A stretch of DNA of 64,000 bases from UBA5078 sp040384465 (GTDB lineage: Bacteria; Pseudomonadota; Gammaproteobacteria; Pseudomonadales; Pseudohongiellaceae): the NCBI GenBank assembly GCA_040384465.1, contig JAZKJF010000003.1, positions 124,001 through 188,000 of the forward strand, given 5' to 3'. The translations under genes were made by a program, and so were the position numbers. Shown piece by piece: positions 42,008-50,226 of the stretch; position 1 is the stretch's first letter, and the number at the start of each line of letters is the position of its first letter. The notes under the pieces were generated by a model that did no database searches, was not told where the DNA came from, and saw only the letters and a program-made list of their open reading frames with translations.

Positions 42008-43807
42008 ATGAACAGATTCCTCTCTACCGTATTCGTGCTGGTGACAAGTCTCGCGCTAGGGGCATGCCAGTCTCTGCCGTTACCTTCCGCAGAGCCCGTC
42101 GCAGCGGAAGCCGCAGAGACCGCTCCCGTCGCGCCTGCTCCGGAACCAGAACCCATCGTTTACGGCAACTTCACCACTGAGCAGTTGAATCGCGCCATTC
42201 TCAATGAGCTGGGCGGGCAACGTGGCCACCTGCCGGAAGCTGCGCAGGACTACTATGCCATGGCCATGGAAACAGAGGACCTTGGCGTGATTCGACGCGC
42301 CAGCCAGTTTGCGTCGGCACTGGGTGACACTGACGCCATGACCGAACTGGGCCGTCTGTGGATAGAAAAAGAGCCCGACTCGGTTGAACCCCATGTGGTG
42401 TTGAGCTACCAGCTGCTGGAGAACGGCAACATTGACGAGGCGCTTGTGCACATGCGGCGCGTGCTGGAGCTGGACGGCGAAATTGATTTCACCACCATCG
42501 CGACGCGCACTGCCGATATTTCCGTGCCGGAGCGCGCCCGTATCATCAACGCTTTGCAGGCACTGCGACTGAACTACCCCGAGCACCGCTCTTTGCATTA
42601 CAGCCTGATTCAGCTGCTGGAACAGAGCCAGCTCTCGGAAGCCGCCGCGACCGAACTGGCGGCTTACCGCGAGACTTACGGCGACTCGGCGAGACTGGTA
42701 CTGATCGAAGCGCAGCTGGAACTGCAGCAGAGCAGAGTCGATGCAGCACTGACAATTCTCAAGGCCGGTATCGAAACCTACCCGGACAATCGTCTCATGC
42801 GTTTTAACTACGCCCGCTTGCTGGTGCAAGTGCAAGATCTGCAGAACGCCAGAACCCAGTTTGCGACGCTGGCTGAAATGGCCCCCGAAGACAATGAAAC
42901 ACTCTACTCTCTGGCTCTTCTTGAACTTGAACTGGAGTCTATCCCCCGCGCAAAAGAGCTGTTTACCCGCCTGCTGAATGTCAATTACCGCCCCAACGAC
43001 AGCCATTTCTATCTGGGTTATATCAGCGAGGCTGAAGGCAATGTCCGTGAAGCCGTCGCGCATTATCAGCAGGTTCATATCGAATCGAACAATTTCCTGA
43101 ATGCCCAGCGACAGACCATCCGGTTACTGGTGCAGGAGGGCAGTTTCGACGCCGCTCACGAATGGGCTGTCAGTGTCTCCGAAGGCAACCCGCAGCTGCA
43201 GACACTGCTCACCACGGTCGAGGCCGACGCCTTGCTGGCGGCAGGTTTGACTGACGCTGCCGACAGCCTGCTTACGGAAGCAATCACAGCGCTTCCCGAA
43301 AATACCGACCTGTTGTTTGCCCGCGTGCTGGTCAGTGAACGTCTGGACAACCCCGTGCGTGTCGAGGAAGACTTGCGCAGCATCATTGCGCTCGACCCTA
43401 ACGATGCCCGCGCACTGAATCATCTCGGCTATGCTCTGGCCGACCGCACGGATCGCTACGAGGAAGCACTGAGTCTGCTTGAGCGCGCCATCGCCATCGA
43501 CCCGGAAGACCCTGCCATCATCGATAGCCTGGGTTGGGTACAGTACAAGCTCGGACGCTATGAAGAAGCGCTCGCGAATCTGCAACGTGCCTATCTCCAG
43601 TTCCGTGATCAGGAAGTTGCCGCGCATCTGGGCGAAGTACTGTGGGCAATGGGGCGTCACAGAGAAGCCACGGATATCTGGGAAGAAGCGCTGGAAGAAA
43701 GCCCTGACAGTGAACTTCTCAAGCGTGTCATGGAACGGTTCTCCGCCACCAGCTCATCAACAGGCGCTTCAGTCACTTCTGGCCCGACGACAGGCACGGA
43801 CAGTTAA
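42008..43807 (+). CDS. TPR-repeat lipoprotein
   Basis: 599 aa. Lipoprotein signal with lipobox LGAC (Cys20), then a Pro/Ala/Glu-rich linker (25-50) and a solenoid of roughly a dozen or more tetratricopeptide repeats from about 60 to 575; the clearest are ALNHLGYALADRTDRYEEAL and SLGWVQYKLGRYEEALANLQ. Acts as a protein-protein scaffold in the envelope; the homologue at this place in Pseudomonas is PA4667. The lolB start follows directly after its stop, so the two are one transcript. Confidence 0.9.
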   Translation: MNRFLSTVFVLVTSLALGACQSLPLPSAEPVAAEAAETAPVAPAPEPEPIVYGNFTTEQLNRAILNELGGQRGHLPEAAQDYYAMAMETEDLGVIRRASQFASALGDTDAMTELGRLWIEKEPDSVEPHVVLSYQLLENGNIDEALVHMRRVLELDGEIDFTTIATRTADISVPERARIINALQALRLNYPEHRSLHYSLIQLLEQSQLSEAAATELAAYRETYGDSARLVLIEAQLELQQSRVDAALTILKAGIETYPDNRLMRFNYARLLVQVQDLQNARTQFATLAEMAPEDNETLYSLALLELELESIPRAKELFTRLLNVNYRPNDSHFYLGYISEAEGNVREAVAHYQQVHIESNNFLNAQRQTIRLLVQEGSFDAAHEWAVSVSEGNPQLQTLLTTVEADALLAAGLTDAADSLLTEAITALPENTDLLFARVLVSERLDNPVRVEEDLRSIIALDPNDARALNHLGYALADRTDRYEEALSLLERAIAIDPEDPAIIDSLGWVQYKLGRYEEALANLQRAYLQFRDQEVAAHLGEVLWAMGRHREATDIWEEALEESPDSELLKRVMERFSATSSSTGASVTSGPTTGTDS

Positions 43808-43808
43808 C

Positions 43809-44408
43809 GTGCCCACCATCAGAACGCTTTCCTTCATTTTGCTGCCCCTGCTGCTGACAGCCTGTGCTACGCCTTCGCGCATGGATGCCCCCGTCAATGA
43901 TGACTGGGCGCAACGCCAGGAAGTGCTTGAGGCCATGACGCTGTGGGAGTTCACCGGCCGCATCGGCGTGCGCGATGATCGTGAATCGCACTCCTCGCGC
44001 ATCCGCTGGCAGCAACGTGGCGATGACTACATTATCAATCTGTGGGGAGCGTTGAATGCTGGTGCCACGGAGATTACCGGGGCGCCGGGAAGAGTCGTGC
44101 TACAACAGCAAGGCAAAGACCCGCTGACGGCAGATACCCCTGAACAGCTCGTCTACGAACAGCTCGGCTATGAGCTGCCAGTCGCGCAACTGAGTTATTG
44201 GATCAAGGGAATTCCCGCACCGGGAGCCAGCAGCGAACCTGCTTTCGATATCGACAACCGCCTGATCAGCCTGCAGCAATCCGGCTGGCAGGTTGAATAT
44301 CTGGGCTATACCAGTTACACCACCGAATCTCTGCCTACCCGCATCCGCATCCAGAAGTCACCATTGCGCCTGGATTTTGTGAGACTGGACTGGACACTGT
44401 TGCAATAA
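43809..44408 (+). CDS. lolB: Outer-membrane lipoprotein insertion protein LolB
   Basis: 199 aa from GTG 43809. Receives lipoproteins from LolA and inserts them into the inner leaflet of the outer membrane; itself a lipoprotein (lipobox LTAC, Cys19). Motifs typical of LolB: LWEFTGRIGVRD, RWQQRGDDYIINLWGALNAG and YWIKGIPAPG. The start lies 1 bp after the TPR gene stop; the long frame from 43479 is out of register with the known N-terminus. Followed by ispE after 13 bp. Confidence 0.93.
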   Translation: MPTIRTLSFILLPLLLTACATPSRMDAPVNDDWAQRQEVLEAMTLWEFTGRIGVRDDRESHSSRIRWQQRGDDYIINLWGALNAGATEITGAPGRVVLQQQGKDPLTADTPEQLVYEQLGYELPVAQLSYWIKGIPAPGASSEPAFDIDNRLISLQQSGWQVEYLGYTSYTTESLPTRIRIQKSPLRLDFVRLDWTLLQ

Positions 44409-44421
44409 GCGCCAAATCCCC

Positions 44422-45249
44422 ATGAACGACATCCTGATAGCCGACTCCCCCGCCAAGCTGAATCTGTTCCTGCACATCACGGGGCGCAGACCCGATGGCT
44501 ATCATGAACTGCAAACGATTTTTCAGATCATCGACTACTGCGACCGTCTCCGCTTCCGACGCGAAGACAGTGGCATTCTCACCCTGCACTGCAACAACCC
44601 CGAGCTGAGTGGCGATGACAACCTGATCCTGCGCGCCGCCCGCGCTTTGCGCGACAAGAGTGGTTGCACTCTGGGGGCTGATATCACGCTGGAGAAGCAT
44701 ATTCCGATGGGAGCGGGTCTTGGGGGCGGCAGTTCCAATGCGGCAACGACCTTGCTGGCACTGAACAAGCTCTGGGACACGAAGCTCAGCAACGAGGAAC
44801 TCTGTGCCATCGGCGTACGCCTGGGGGCCGACGTGCCGCTGTTCGTAAAAGGTCAATCCGCCTGGGCGGAAGGGATTGGAGAAATACTGATTCCGATGGT
44901 TTTGCCCCAGAAATTTTATCTGGTCGTGACGCCGGATTGCCATGTTTCCACGCGTGACATTTTTTCCAATCAACAATTGACACGGAACACGACTGCCATC
45001 AAAATGGCCGCCTTTCTGGCTGGGCAGACCAGAAATGACTGTGAAAACCTCGTCCGCAGGCTCTATCCGCCGGTGGATAACGCACTGAAATGGCTCAATC
45101 AATTCGTTGATGCCAGGATGACCGGAACCGGTGCCAGTGTGTTCGCAGAGTTCGATTCGGAAGCGGCGGCGCAGTCATTGTTGCAGCGACTTCCGGAAGG
45201 TTGGCGAGGATTTGTCGCTCGCGGCCTGCAATACAGAAGCACAATCTGA
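44422..45249 (+). CDS. ispE: 4-diphosphocytidyl-2-C-methyl-D-erythritol kinase
   Basis: 275 aa GHMP kinase of the MEP pathway to isoprenoids. The substrate-side motif SPAKLNLFLHITGRRPDGYHEL (in part) opens the protein; the ATP loop PMGAGLGGGSS is at 95-105; the C-terminal MTGTGASVFAEF completes the GHMP motif 3. Located between lolB and tRNA-Gln as in Pseudomonas. Confidence 0.95.
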   Translation: MNDILIADSPAKLNLFLHITGRRPDGYHELQTIFQIIDYCDRLRFRREDSGILTLHCNNPELSGDDNLILRAARALRDKSGCTLGADITLEKHIPMGAGLGGGSSNAATTLLALNKLWDTKLSNEELCAIGVRLGADVPLFVKGQSAWAEGIGEILIPMVLPQKFYLVVTPDCHVSTRDIFSNQQLTRNTTAIKMAAFLAGQTRNDCENLVRRLYPPVDNALKWLNQFVDARMTGTGASVFAEFDSEAAAQSLLQRLPEGWRGFVARGLQYRSTI

Positions 45250-45303
45250 CCCGCAGTAAAATCAAGCTGCTGCAAACGCTGTTGTTAGAAATGCACGAGT
45301 TTT

Positions 45304-45379
45304 TGGGGTGTCGCCAAGTTGGTAAGGCACGAGGTTTTGATCCTCGCATCCGTTGGTTCGAGTCCAGCCACCCCAGCCA
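45304..45379 (+). tRNA. tRNA-Gln (anticodon TTG)
   Basis: 76 nt with encoded CCA. Acceptor TGGGGTG / CACCCCA, D arm GCCAAGTTGGTAAGGC, anticodon stem CGAGG/CCTCG with loop TTTTGAT (anticodon 45337-45339 TTG), T arm GTTGG TTCGAGT CCAGC. The T-A first pair and loop fit tRNA-Gln. It lies between ispE and prs, probably cotranscribed. Confidence 0.97.
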
Positions 45380-45520
45380 TTTTGAGTACGTCCCTCGGGA
45401 CGGGTTACATCAGTCTGATCCCTCACTGAAGCCATACTGACAACCGGATCGCCTATCTTAAGCCTGACTAGAAAAAACCTCAGCACTTATTCGAAACAGC
45501 CATCTAAAGGGTCGGAACTC

Positions 45521-46471
45521 ATGGCAAATAATTTGATGGTGTTCACCGGTAATGCGAATCCTGTGCTGGCAGACAAAATCGCCAAGCACATCGGAATTCC
45601 GCTCGGTGAGGCGACCATCGGCAAGTTCAGCGATGGCGAAATCACCGTCGAAATCAAGGAAAATGTCCGTGGCAAGGATGTGTTCATCATCCAGCCTACC
45701 TGCGCACCGACCAATGACAGTCTGATGGAATTGATGCTGATGGCCGATGCCTTGCACCGCGCCTCTGCCAACCGTATTACTGCTGTTATCCCTTATTTCG
45801 GTTATGCCCGCCAGGACCGCCGCGTCCGCTCTGCACGCGTTGCCATCAGCGCCAAAGTCGTGGCCGACATGATCGTCGCCGTGGGCGTCAACCGCGTACT
45901 GACCGTTGACCTGCACGCCGAACAGATCCAGGGCTTTTTCAGCATCCCGGTGGACAACGTCTACGGTTCACCGCTGCTGACCGACGACATCGAAAGAATG
46001 CATTACGAGAACCTGATCGTGGTTTCCCCCGATGTCGGTGGCGTAGTTCGCGCCCGCGCAGTAGCCAAACAGCTGAATGTCGACCTCGCCATCATCGACA
46101 AGCGTCGCCCGCAGGCCAATGACGCGCAGGTCATGCACATCATCGGAGAAGTGGAAGGCCGCACCTGCCTGATCGTGGACGACATGGTCGATACCGCCGG
46201 CACCTTGTGCAAAGCCGCCGCTGCATTGAAAGAGCATGGCGCCGCCCGAGTGGTTGCCTACTGTACACACCCGGTCTTGTCGGGCAGTGCCTTGAAGAAT
46301 ATTTCGGAATCCGAACTCGATACCCTGGTGGTGACCGACACGATTCCGCTGAGCGATGAATTTGCCAAATGCACCAAGGTGCGTCAGCTCAGTATGGCCA
46401 AGCTGCTGGCGGAATCCATCCGTCGAGTCAGCAATGAAGAATCCATCAGCGCGATGTTTGACAACACCTGA
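45521..46471 (+). CDS. prs: Ribose-phosphate pyrophosphokinase
   Basis: 316 aa. Makes PRPP from ribose-5-phosphate and ATP for nucleotide, histidine and tryptophan synthesis. Motifs: GEATIGKFSDGEI, YFGYARQDRR (ATP flexible loop), TVDLHAEQIQGFF, and the PRPP loop VDDMVDTAGTL. Standard length and start. Followed by a structured 204-nt gap before rplY. Confidence 0.97.
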   Translation: MANNLMVFTGNANPVLADKIAKHIGIPLGEATIGKFSDGEITVEIKENVRGKDVFIIQPTCAPTNDSLMELMLMADALHRASANRITAVIPYFGYARQDRRVRSARVAISAKVVADMIVAVGVNRVLTVDLHAEQIQGFFSIPVDNVYGSPLLTDDIERMHYENLIVVSPDVGGVVRARAVAKQLNVDLAIIDKRRPQANDAQVMHIIGEVEGRTCLIVDDMVDTAGTLCKAAAALKEHGAARVVAYCTHPVLSGSALKNISESELDTLVVTDTIPLSDEFAKCTKVRQLSMAKLLAESIRRVSNEESISAMFDNT

Positions 46472-46509
46472 ACAGGTGTCGCCTCGCGCTGAGGCTGCTG
46501 CCGGTGCTC

Positions 46510-46599
46510 GACCCGACCGACAGCAAGACGAAAGATCCGCAGCGAGCTATGGCACTCTTCGCAAGTAGAGTGTCGTGGCTTGCTTACGGGTCTTTTTTT
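46510..46599 (+). ncRNA. Structured RNA with terminator-like end between prs and rplY
   Basis: Nested stems: GACCC (46510-46514) with GGGTC (46588-46592), GCAAG (46523-46527) with CTTGC (46579-46583), and an 8-bp hairpin GGCACTCT (46551-46558) / AGAGTGTC (46567-46574), ending in seven T (46593-46599). It reads as a rho-independent terminator with an elaborate stem, either terminating prs or acting as an attenuator in the rplY leader. E. coli rplY is known to be autoregulated by L25 through its leader. A following hairpin GATGTT/AACATC (46642-46657) precedes the ribosome site. Confidence 0.55.
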
Positions 46600-46675
46600 A
46601 ACACCCCGTCCGGTTGGTCGCAAACCGGGCGTGGTATGACGATGTTGAGAAACATCACTGAACCGGAGAAACAAC

Positions 46676-47290
46676 ATGTCCAACGAATTTGAACTTAATG
46701 TCACTGTCAGAACGGATCTGGGGAAAGGTGCGAGCCGCCGCCTGCGCCGTCTGGCCGACCTCGTCCCAGCCATCATTTATGGCGAAGGCAAGGCGCCCGT
46801 CAACATCAATATCCCGCACAAGGATATTCTGAAGGCACTGTCCAACGAGGCTTTCTTCTCTCACATCATCACCCTGAATGTGGAAGGCAAGAAAGAGCAA
46901 GGCGTGATCAAGGCATTGCAGCGTCACCCGGCCAAACCGCGCATCCTGCACGCCGACTTCCAGCGCGTCAGTGCGGACCACGCGATCTCCGTTGCGGTAC
47001 CACTGCACTTCATCAATGAAGACAAGTGCAAGGGCGTCAAGATTGGCGGCGGCAGCATCATCAAGGCCTTGAACGAACTGCAGATCAGCTGTCTGCCGAA
47101 AGACCTGCCAGAGTTCATCGAAGTCGACATGACTGAGCTGGGCGTTGGCGAAGCCATCCATATCTCCGAGATCAAACTGCCAGCAGGCGTGACCAGCGTC
47201 GACCTGGCCCACGGTCACGATGCCGACAACGCAGTCGTCAGCGTACTGGCTCCTCGCGGCGCTCCAGGCGAAGCAGAAGCCAAGGCCTGA
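46676..47290 (+). CDS. rplY: 50S ribosomal protein L25/CTC
   Basis: 204 aa. Binds 5S rRNA. N-terminal L25 domain (about 5-95: VRTDLGKGASRRLRR, VPAIIYGEGKAP) plus the C-terminal TL5/CTC beta domain (about 100-190: LNELQISCLPKDLPEFIEVD), so it is the long form, not the short E. coli type. Ribosome site GGAG seven bases before the ATG. Confidence 0.96.
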   Translation: MSNEFELNVTVRTDLGKGASRRLRRLADLVPAIIYGEGKAPVNINIPHKDILKALSNEAFFSHIITLNVEGKKEQGVIKALQRHPAKPRILHADFQRVSADHAISVAVPLHFINEDKCKGVKIGGGSIIKALNELQISCLPKDLPEFIEVDMTELGVGEAIHISEIKLPAGVTSVDLAHGHDADNAVVSVLAPRGAPGEAEAKA

Positions 47291-47329
47291 TCTGGCGTGA
47301 TAGTGCTGCAACGCTGCGGACCATAGACT

Positions 47330-47920
47330 ATGCAAGGCAATGCGTTAAAGCTGATTGTGGGCCTGGGAAATCCAGGTCCACAATATCGTTATAACCGGCA
47401 CAACGCTGGCGCGTGGCTCGTGGCACGTCTTGCGAGCGACGGGCGTACTGAACTACGCAGCGAAAGCAAATTCTTTGGCGACGCCGGACGCATCACGATA
47501 GCCGGACAGGACGTGCGCCTGCTATTCCCCACCACCTTCATGAATCGCAGCGGACAATCTGTGGCCGCGTTCTGCAGCTATTTCGATATCGCTCCCGAAA
47601 ACATGCTGGTGGCCTATGATGAAATCGACTTCGAAGTAGGCGTTACCAAATACAAGTACGATGGTGGCCATGGAGGCCACAACGGCATGCGCGACATTAT
47701 CAGCGCGCTGGGTGACCGCCGTGATTTCTACCGGCTGCGCATCGGCGTGGGACATCCGGGTAACAAGGCGCAGGTTGCCAACTACGTCCTCAGCGATCCG
47801 CCCAAGAGAGAAGCTGACACTATTCTGGGCGACATCGAGCTGGCTATCCGCACACTGCCACACGCAGTCAAGGGCGATTGGCAGACTGCCATGCACGAAT
47901 TGCATACCAAGCCCGCCTGA
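47330..47920 (+). CDS. pth: Peptidyl-tRNA hydrolase
   Basis: 196 aa. Recycles peptidyl-tRNA dropped from ribosomes. Motifs VGLGNPGPQYRYNRHNAGAW with the catalytic His, FMNRSGQSV, and YDEIDFEVGVTKYKYDGGHGGHNGMRD (in part). Between rplY and ychF as in Pseudomonas. Confidence 0.96.
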   Translation: MQGNALKLIVGLGNPGPQYRYNRHNAGAWLVARLASDGRTELRSESKFFGDAGRITIAGQDVRLLFPTTFMNRSGQSVAAFCSYFDIAPENMLVAYDEIDFEVGVTKYKYDGGHGGHNGMRDIISALGDRRDFYRLRIGVGHPGNKAQVANYVLSDPPKREADTILGDIELAIRTLPHAVKGDWQTAMHELHTKPA

Positions 47921-47993
47921 CCGACAAGACAACGATTTTTACACACCAGACTCACGCCCGGTCACGATACCGGCAGCAACAGGAATACACAGC

Positions 47994-49085
47994 ATGGGTT
48001 TCAAATGCGGCATAGTAGGTCTCCCCAACGTGGGCAAATCCACCCTGTTCAATGCGTTGACCAAGGCGGGCATTGCCGCAGAAAATTTCCCTTTCTGCAC
48101 CATTGAGCCAAACTCTGGTCTGGTGCCCATGCCCGATCCACGCCTCGATAAACTCGCCGATATTGTCAAACCTCAGCGCATCCTCGCGACGACGATGGAG
48201 TTCGTGGACATCGCCGGCCTGGTGGCAGGAGCATCCAAAGGCGAAGGGCTCGGCAACCAGTTTCTAGCCAATATCCGTGAAACCGACGCCATCGCCCACG
48301 TGGTGCGCTGCTTCGAAGACACCAACATCATTCATGTCGCTGATCGCATCAACCCGGCAGCCGACATCGAGGTCATCAACACCGAGCTGGCACTGGCCGA
48401 TCTGGAGACTGTCGAGAAATCACTGCACCGCATCACCAAAATAGCCCGCAGCGGTGACAAGGATGCTGCCAGACAGCAGGCCCTCTTCGAACGCGTCAAG
48501 GCGCACCTGAACGAGGCGAAGCCTGTTCGTACCCTCAACCTTGGCGACGAAGAGTTGGCCGACCTTTACGGCATGCATCTGCTGACTGTGAAACCCACCA
48601 TGTACATCGCCAATGTCGATGAGAGTGGTTTCGAAAACAACCCGCACCTGGACAAAGTCATCGAGATCGCCAAGTCAGAAGGGGCCTCTGTGGTGCCCAT
48701 CTGCAACAAACTGGAATCCGAGATAGCCGAGTTGGAAGACGCAGAGAAGATGGAATTCCTGCAAGACCTGGGGATGGAAGAGCCAGGGTTGGACCGCGTC
48801 ATCCGCGCAGGCTATGCCTTGCTGGGCCTGCAGACGTACTTCACGGCTGGCGTCAAGGAAGTGCGCGCCTGGACCGTCAAGATCGGCGCTACCGCACCAC
48901 AGGCTGCCGGCGTGATTCACACCGACTTTGAGAAGGGTTTCATTCGCGCTGAAGTCATCGCCTATGAGGACTATGTAAACCTGAAGGGTGAACAAGGTGC
49001 CAAGGATGCTGGCAAGTGGCGCTTGGAAGGCAAGGAATACATCGTGAAAGATGGCGACGTTATGCACTTTCGCTTCAATGTCTAA
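47994..49085 (+). CDS. ychF: Ribosome-binding ATPase YchF (Obg family)
   Basis: 363 aa. P-loop NTPase that prefers ATP and binds ribosomes; linked to stress responses. GLPNVGKST (G1), DIAGLVAGASKGEGLGNQFL (G3), NKLE (in place of NKxD) and a C-terminal TGS domain. ATG 47994 gives the standard MGFKCGIVGLPNVGKS; the open frame upstream to 47661 is inside pth. Confidence 0.96.
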   Translation: MGFKCGIVGLPNVGKSTLFNALTKAGIAAENFPFCTIEPNSGLVPMPDPRLDKLADIVKPQRILATTMEFVDIAGLVAGASKGEGLGNQFLANIRETDAIAHVVRCFEDTNIIHVADRINPAADIEVINTELALADLETVEKSLHRITKIARSGDKDAARQQALFERVKAHLNEAKPVRTLNLGDEELADLYGMHLLTVKPTMYIANVDESGFENNPHLDKVIEIAKSEGASVVPICNKLESEIAELEDAEKMEFLQDLGMEEPGLDRVIRAGYALLGLQTYFTAGVKEVRAWTVKIGATAPQAAGVIHTDFEKGFIRAEVIAYEDYVNLKGEQGAKDAGKWRLEGKEYIVKDGDVMHFRFNV

Positions 49086-49086
49086 C

Positions 49087-49115
49087 TTGACAAAATTTCG
49101 CGAAGTGGCCAAAAT
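49087..49115 (+). promoter_or_regulatory. Promoter of tRNA-Met
   Basis: Consensus TTGACA (49087-49092), 17-bp spacer and CAAAAT (49110-49115), starting 2 bp after the ychF stop and about 60 bp before the tRNA; the downstream sequence is moderately GC-rich. Confidence 0.55.
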
Positions 49116-49174
49116 TCGCAGCCTTCAAACGGGGCGGTCAGAAAATCACACCCCGTCAGCATCACCAGTTTCAT

Positions 49175-49251
49175 GGCTATGTAGCTCAGTTGGTTAGAGC
49201 GCAGCATTCATAATGCTGATGTCCGTGGTTCAAATCCACGCATAGCTACCA
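49175..49251 (+). tRNA. tRNA-Met, elongator (anticodon CAT)
   Basis: 77 nt with encoded CCA. Acceptor GGCTATG / CATAGCT, D arm GCTCAGTTGGTTAGAGC, anticodon stem CAGCA/TGCTG with loop TTCATAA (anticodon 49209-49211), T arm CGTGG TTCAAAT CCACG. A paired first base and the absence of the three G-C pairs in the anticodon stem exclude the initiator type. Confidence 0.95.
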
Positions 49252-49261
49252 TACAGACAAA

Positions 49262-49297
49262 GGGGCTACCGGCAACGCTAGCCCCTTTTTGTTTTTT
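49262..49297 (+). terminator. Rho-independent terminator of tRNA-Met
   Basis: GGGGCTA (49262-49268) / TAGCCCC (49279-49285) stem with 10-nt loop followed by a T-rich tract. Confidence 0.9.
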
Positions 49298-49344
49298 GCT
49301 GATGCCCAGCAGTTTTTATCACCAACAATGAAAAGGATGGATTT

Positions 49345-49947
49345 ATGAGCGTTCTGGTAGGCAAGCAAGCACCCGATTTCACAGTTCCCGCCGTACTCGC
49401 CAGTGGCGAAATTGTCGACAGCTACAGTCTCTCTGCCGCCATCAAGGGCAAATACGGTCTGGTCTTCTTCTATCCGCTGGACTTCACTTTCGTGTGTCCG
49501 TCAGAGCTGATTGCACTGGATCACCGCATCGCTGATTTCAAAGCGCGCAACGTGGAAGTCATCGGCGTCTCGATTGACTCCCATTTCACCCACAATGCCT
49601 GGCGTAACACCCCGGTGAATGCCGGTGGGATTGGGCAGCTGGGTTACACACTGGCAGCCGACATGAATCACGAAATCTGCCGCGCCTACGACGTTGAATC
49701 GGCTGGTGGCATGGCATTCCGCGGTGCCTTCCTGATCGACACCGCTGGCATGGTGCGCTCGCAGATCGTGAACGACCTGCCGCTGGGTCGCAACATCGAC
49801 GAGCTTATCCGTCTCGTAGACGCACTGCAGTTCCATGAAGAGCACGGCGAAGTCTGCCCGGCTGGCTGGAACAAAGGTGATAAAGGGATGGATGCTACCC
49901 CTGCTGGTGTAGCGGCCTATCTGGCCCAGAACGCCGACAAGCTGTAA
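49345..49947 (+). CDS. 2-Cys peroxiredoxin (AhpC/Prx1 class)
   Basis: 200 aa thiol peroxidase. Peroxidatic Cys51 in PLDFTFVCP and resolving Cys171 in GEVCPAGW, the layout of typical two-Cys Prx1 enzymes. GGIGQ is present, but the C-terminal YF helix motif linked to overoxidation sensitivity is not evident, so it is probably a robust form. Reductant (AhpF, thioredoxin) is not encoded nearby. Single gene between two terminators. Confidence 0.94.
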   Translation: MSVLVGKQAPDFTVPAVLASGEIVDSYSLSAAIKGKYGLVFFYPLDFTFVCPSELIALDHRIADFKARNVEVIGVSIDSHFTHNAWRNTPVNAGGIGQLGYTLAADMNHEICRAYDVESAGGMAFRGAFLIDTAGMVRSQIVNDLPLGRNIDELIRLVDALQFHEEHGEVCPAGWNKGDKGMDATPAGVAAYLAQNADKL

Positions 49948-49958
49948 GAAGACAAATT

Positions 49959-49997
49959 GCCTGGAAGGCGCCGACAACGCGTCGTCCAGGCGATTTT
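49959..49997 (+). terminator. Rho-independent terminator of the peroxiredoxin gene
   Basis: GCCTGGA ... TCCAGGC stem with further internal GC pairs, followed by GATTTTAT, 12 bp beyond the stop. Confidence 0.75.
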
Positions 49998-50226
49998 ATA
50001 ACCAGGGCATCGTCATCTCTCCCCGAAATGCTCCAATCGATACGTCAATTTGCCCCGTTTTTGCCCCTAGAAAGCATCACTCATTGTGGCTAGTAGCGCT
50101 AAACTAGCGCCAATGCTGATCACGAGCGGTCCAGAGCTACCGGACCTTTCCGGGTTGTCTCAACGGACACATGAATGGATCATAAATAATCTGCAACTTT
50201 CGATTGATTTGTCACGAGGTGGGAAC

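Noticed and set aside
47661..47993. N-terminal extension of YchF
   Set aside because: This part is inside pth in another frame; YchF proteins begin MGFKCGIVG, at 47994.
49175..49251. Initiator tRNA-fMet
   Set aside because: Paired first acceptor base and anticodon stem CAGCA/TGCTG; initiators have an unpaired position 1 and three G-C pairs next to the loop.
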